DNA from: Azoarcus olearius
Lineage (GTDB): Bacteria > Pseudomonadota > Gammaproteobacteria > Burkholderiales > Rhodocyclaceae
Direction: 5' to 3'
DNA length: 64,000 nt
Assembly: GCF_001682385.1 (NCBI RefSeq)
Contig: NZ_CP016210.1
Location: 4,216,001-4,280,000, forward strand
Of this stretch, positions 63,852-64,000 are shown piece after piece; within the stretch, counting starts at the first letter, position 1, and each line of letters begins with the position of its first letter. The notes under the pieces were generated by a model, which saw nothing but the letters and a program-made list of their open reading frames with translations, was not told the origin of the DNA and ran no database searches. A program made the translations under genes and the position numbers.

Positions 63852-64000
63852 GCGGACTCCGGGCAGACGGGGACGATCGGTTCGGTCCGGCGCAGACGGG
63901 AAACGTGCTGCGGCGGAAGTGCGGTAACGTACGGACCCGACCGACAAGCATCAATATGAAGCGCCGTGCATAGGGTTCAACTCCACTACACGCTGGGTCG
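63852..64000. other. Upstream region of tupA to the window edge
   Basis: 149 bases with no gene seen. An AT-richer patch near 63945-63975 could hold the tupA promoter; no clear hexamers or molybdate/tungstate-responsive site could be assigned. Confidence 0.3.

Overview
The window is about 70% GC, gene-dense, and has the gene content of a free-living betaproteobacterium. The closest fit I can suggest is the Azoarcus/Aromatoleum/Thauera group (Rhodocyclales). The grounds are codon use, a phasin (PHB metabolism), a PTS-type phosphorelay without sugar permease, and a rhizobial-order hup/hyp cluster. This is inference from sequence character; no marker gene fixes the genus. I recognise no transposase, phage gene or CRISPR array.

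Layout. (1) 1-9006: housekeeping and envelope genes: start of a possible catalase, cytosine deaminase, Kbp (BON-LysM), a thioesterase, a BaiN/YhiN-type flavoprotein, a membrane Ser/Thr kinase overlapping an OmpA-type lipoprotein, a TrhP/YegQ-like U32 protein and a DUF3592 membrane protein. (2) 9130-16911: a globin-coupled diguanylate cyclase, a GNAT enzyme, the ABC-F protein YbiT, the regulatory PTS trio (EIIA-Man, HPr, EI), tRNA-Gly(CCC), a secreted HELCH metalloprotease and a small secreted protein. (3) 17305-42358: a 25-kb [NiFe]-hydrogenase island. hupSLC encodes a membrane-bound uptake hydrogenase whose small subunit has the six-cysteine signature of oxygen-tolerant enzymes. Three apparently unrelated genes (HigA-like antitoxin, secreted glutathione peroxidase, AAA ATPase) follow, then hupDFGHIJK, hypABFCDE, the NtrC-type activator hoxA, the H2-sensing hydrogenase hoxBC, a membrane diguanylate cyclase and the sensor kinase hoxJ. 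Two well-formed sigma-54 promoters, ahead of hupS and ahead of hupD, fit control by HoxA. (4) 42365-54864: flavin reductase, MutY, a Lon-N protein, UbiX, phasin, a GlxA-type regulator, a homocysteine methyltransferase-like enzyme, a branched-chain-amino-acid-type ABC permease set without ATPases, a nitronate monooxygenase-like enzyme, MscL, an MBL hydrolase and a HisN-like phosphatase. (5) 55010-61881: a probable ethanolamine operon: binding protein, ATPase, fused permease, DeoR-type regulator, EutB and EutC, without microcompartment genes. (6) 62020-63851: a lipoprotein carrying two HxT motifs, and a tungstate-binding protein TupA facing it.

How the parts fit. HoxBC senses H2 and HoxJ relays to HoxA, which with sigma-54 would activate hupSLC and hupD onward. 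HypA-F build the NiFe(CN)2CO centre, HupD trims HupL, and HupF/G/H/I/J/K assist assembly of the oxygen-tolerant small and large subunits. HupC passes electrons to quinone. The diguanylate cyclase inside the sensory segment suggests, but does not prove, a second c-di-GMP output of hydrogen sensing. All functions are read from protein motifs by eye; no database search was run.
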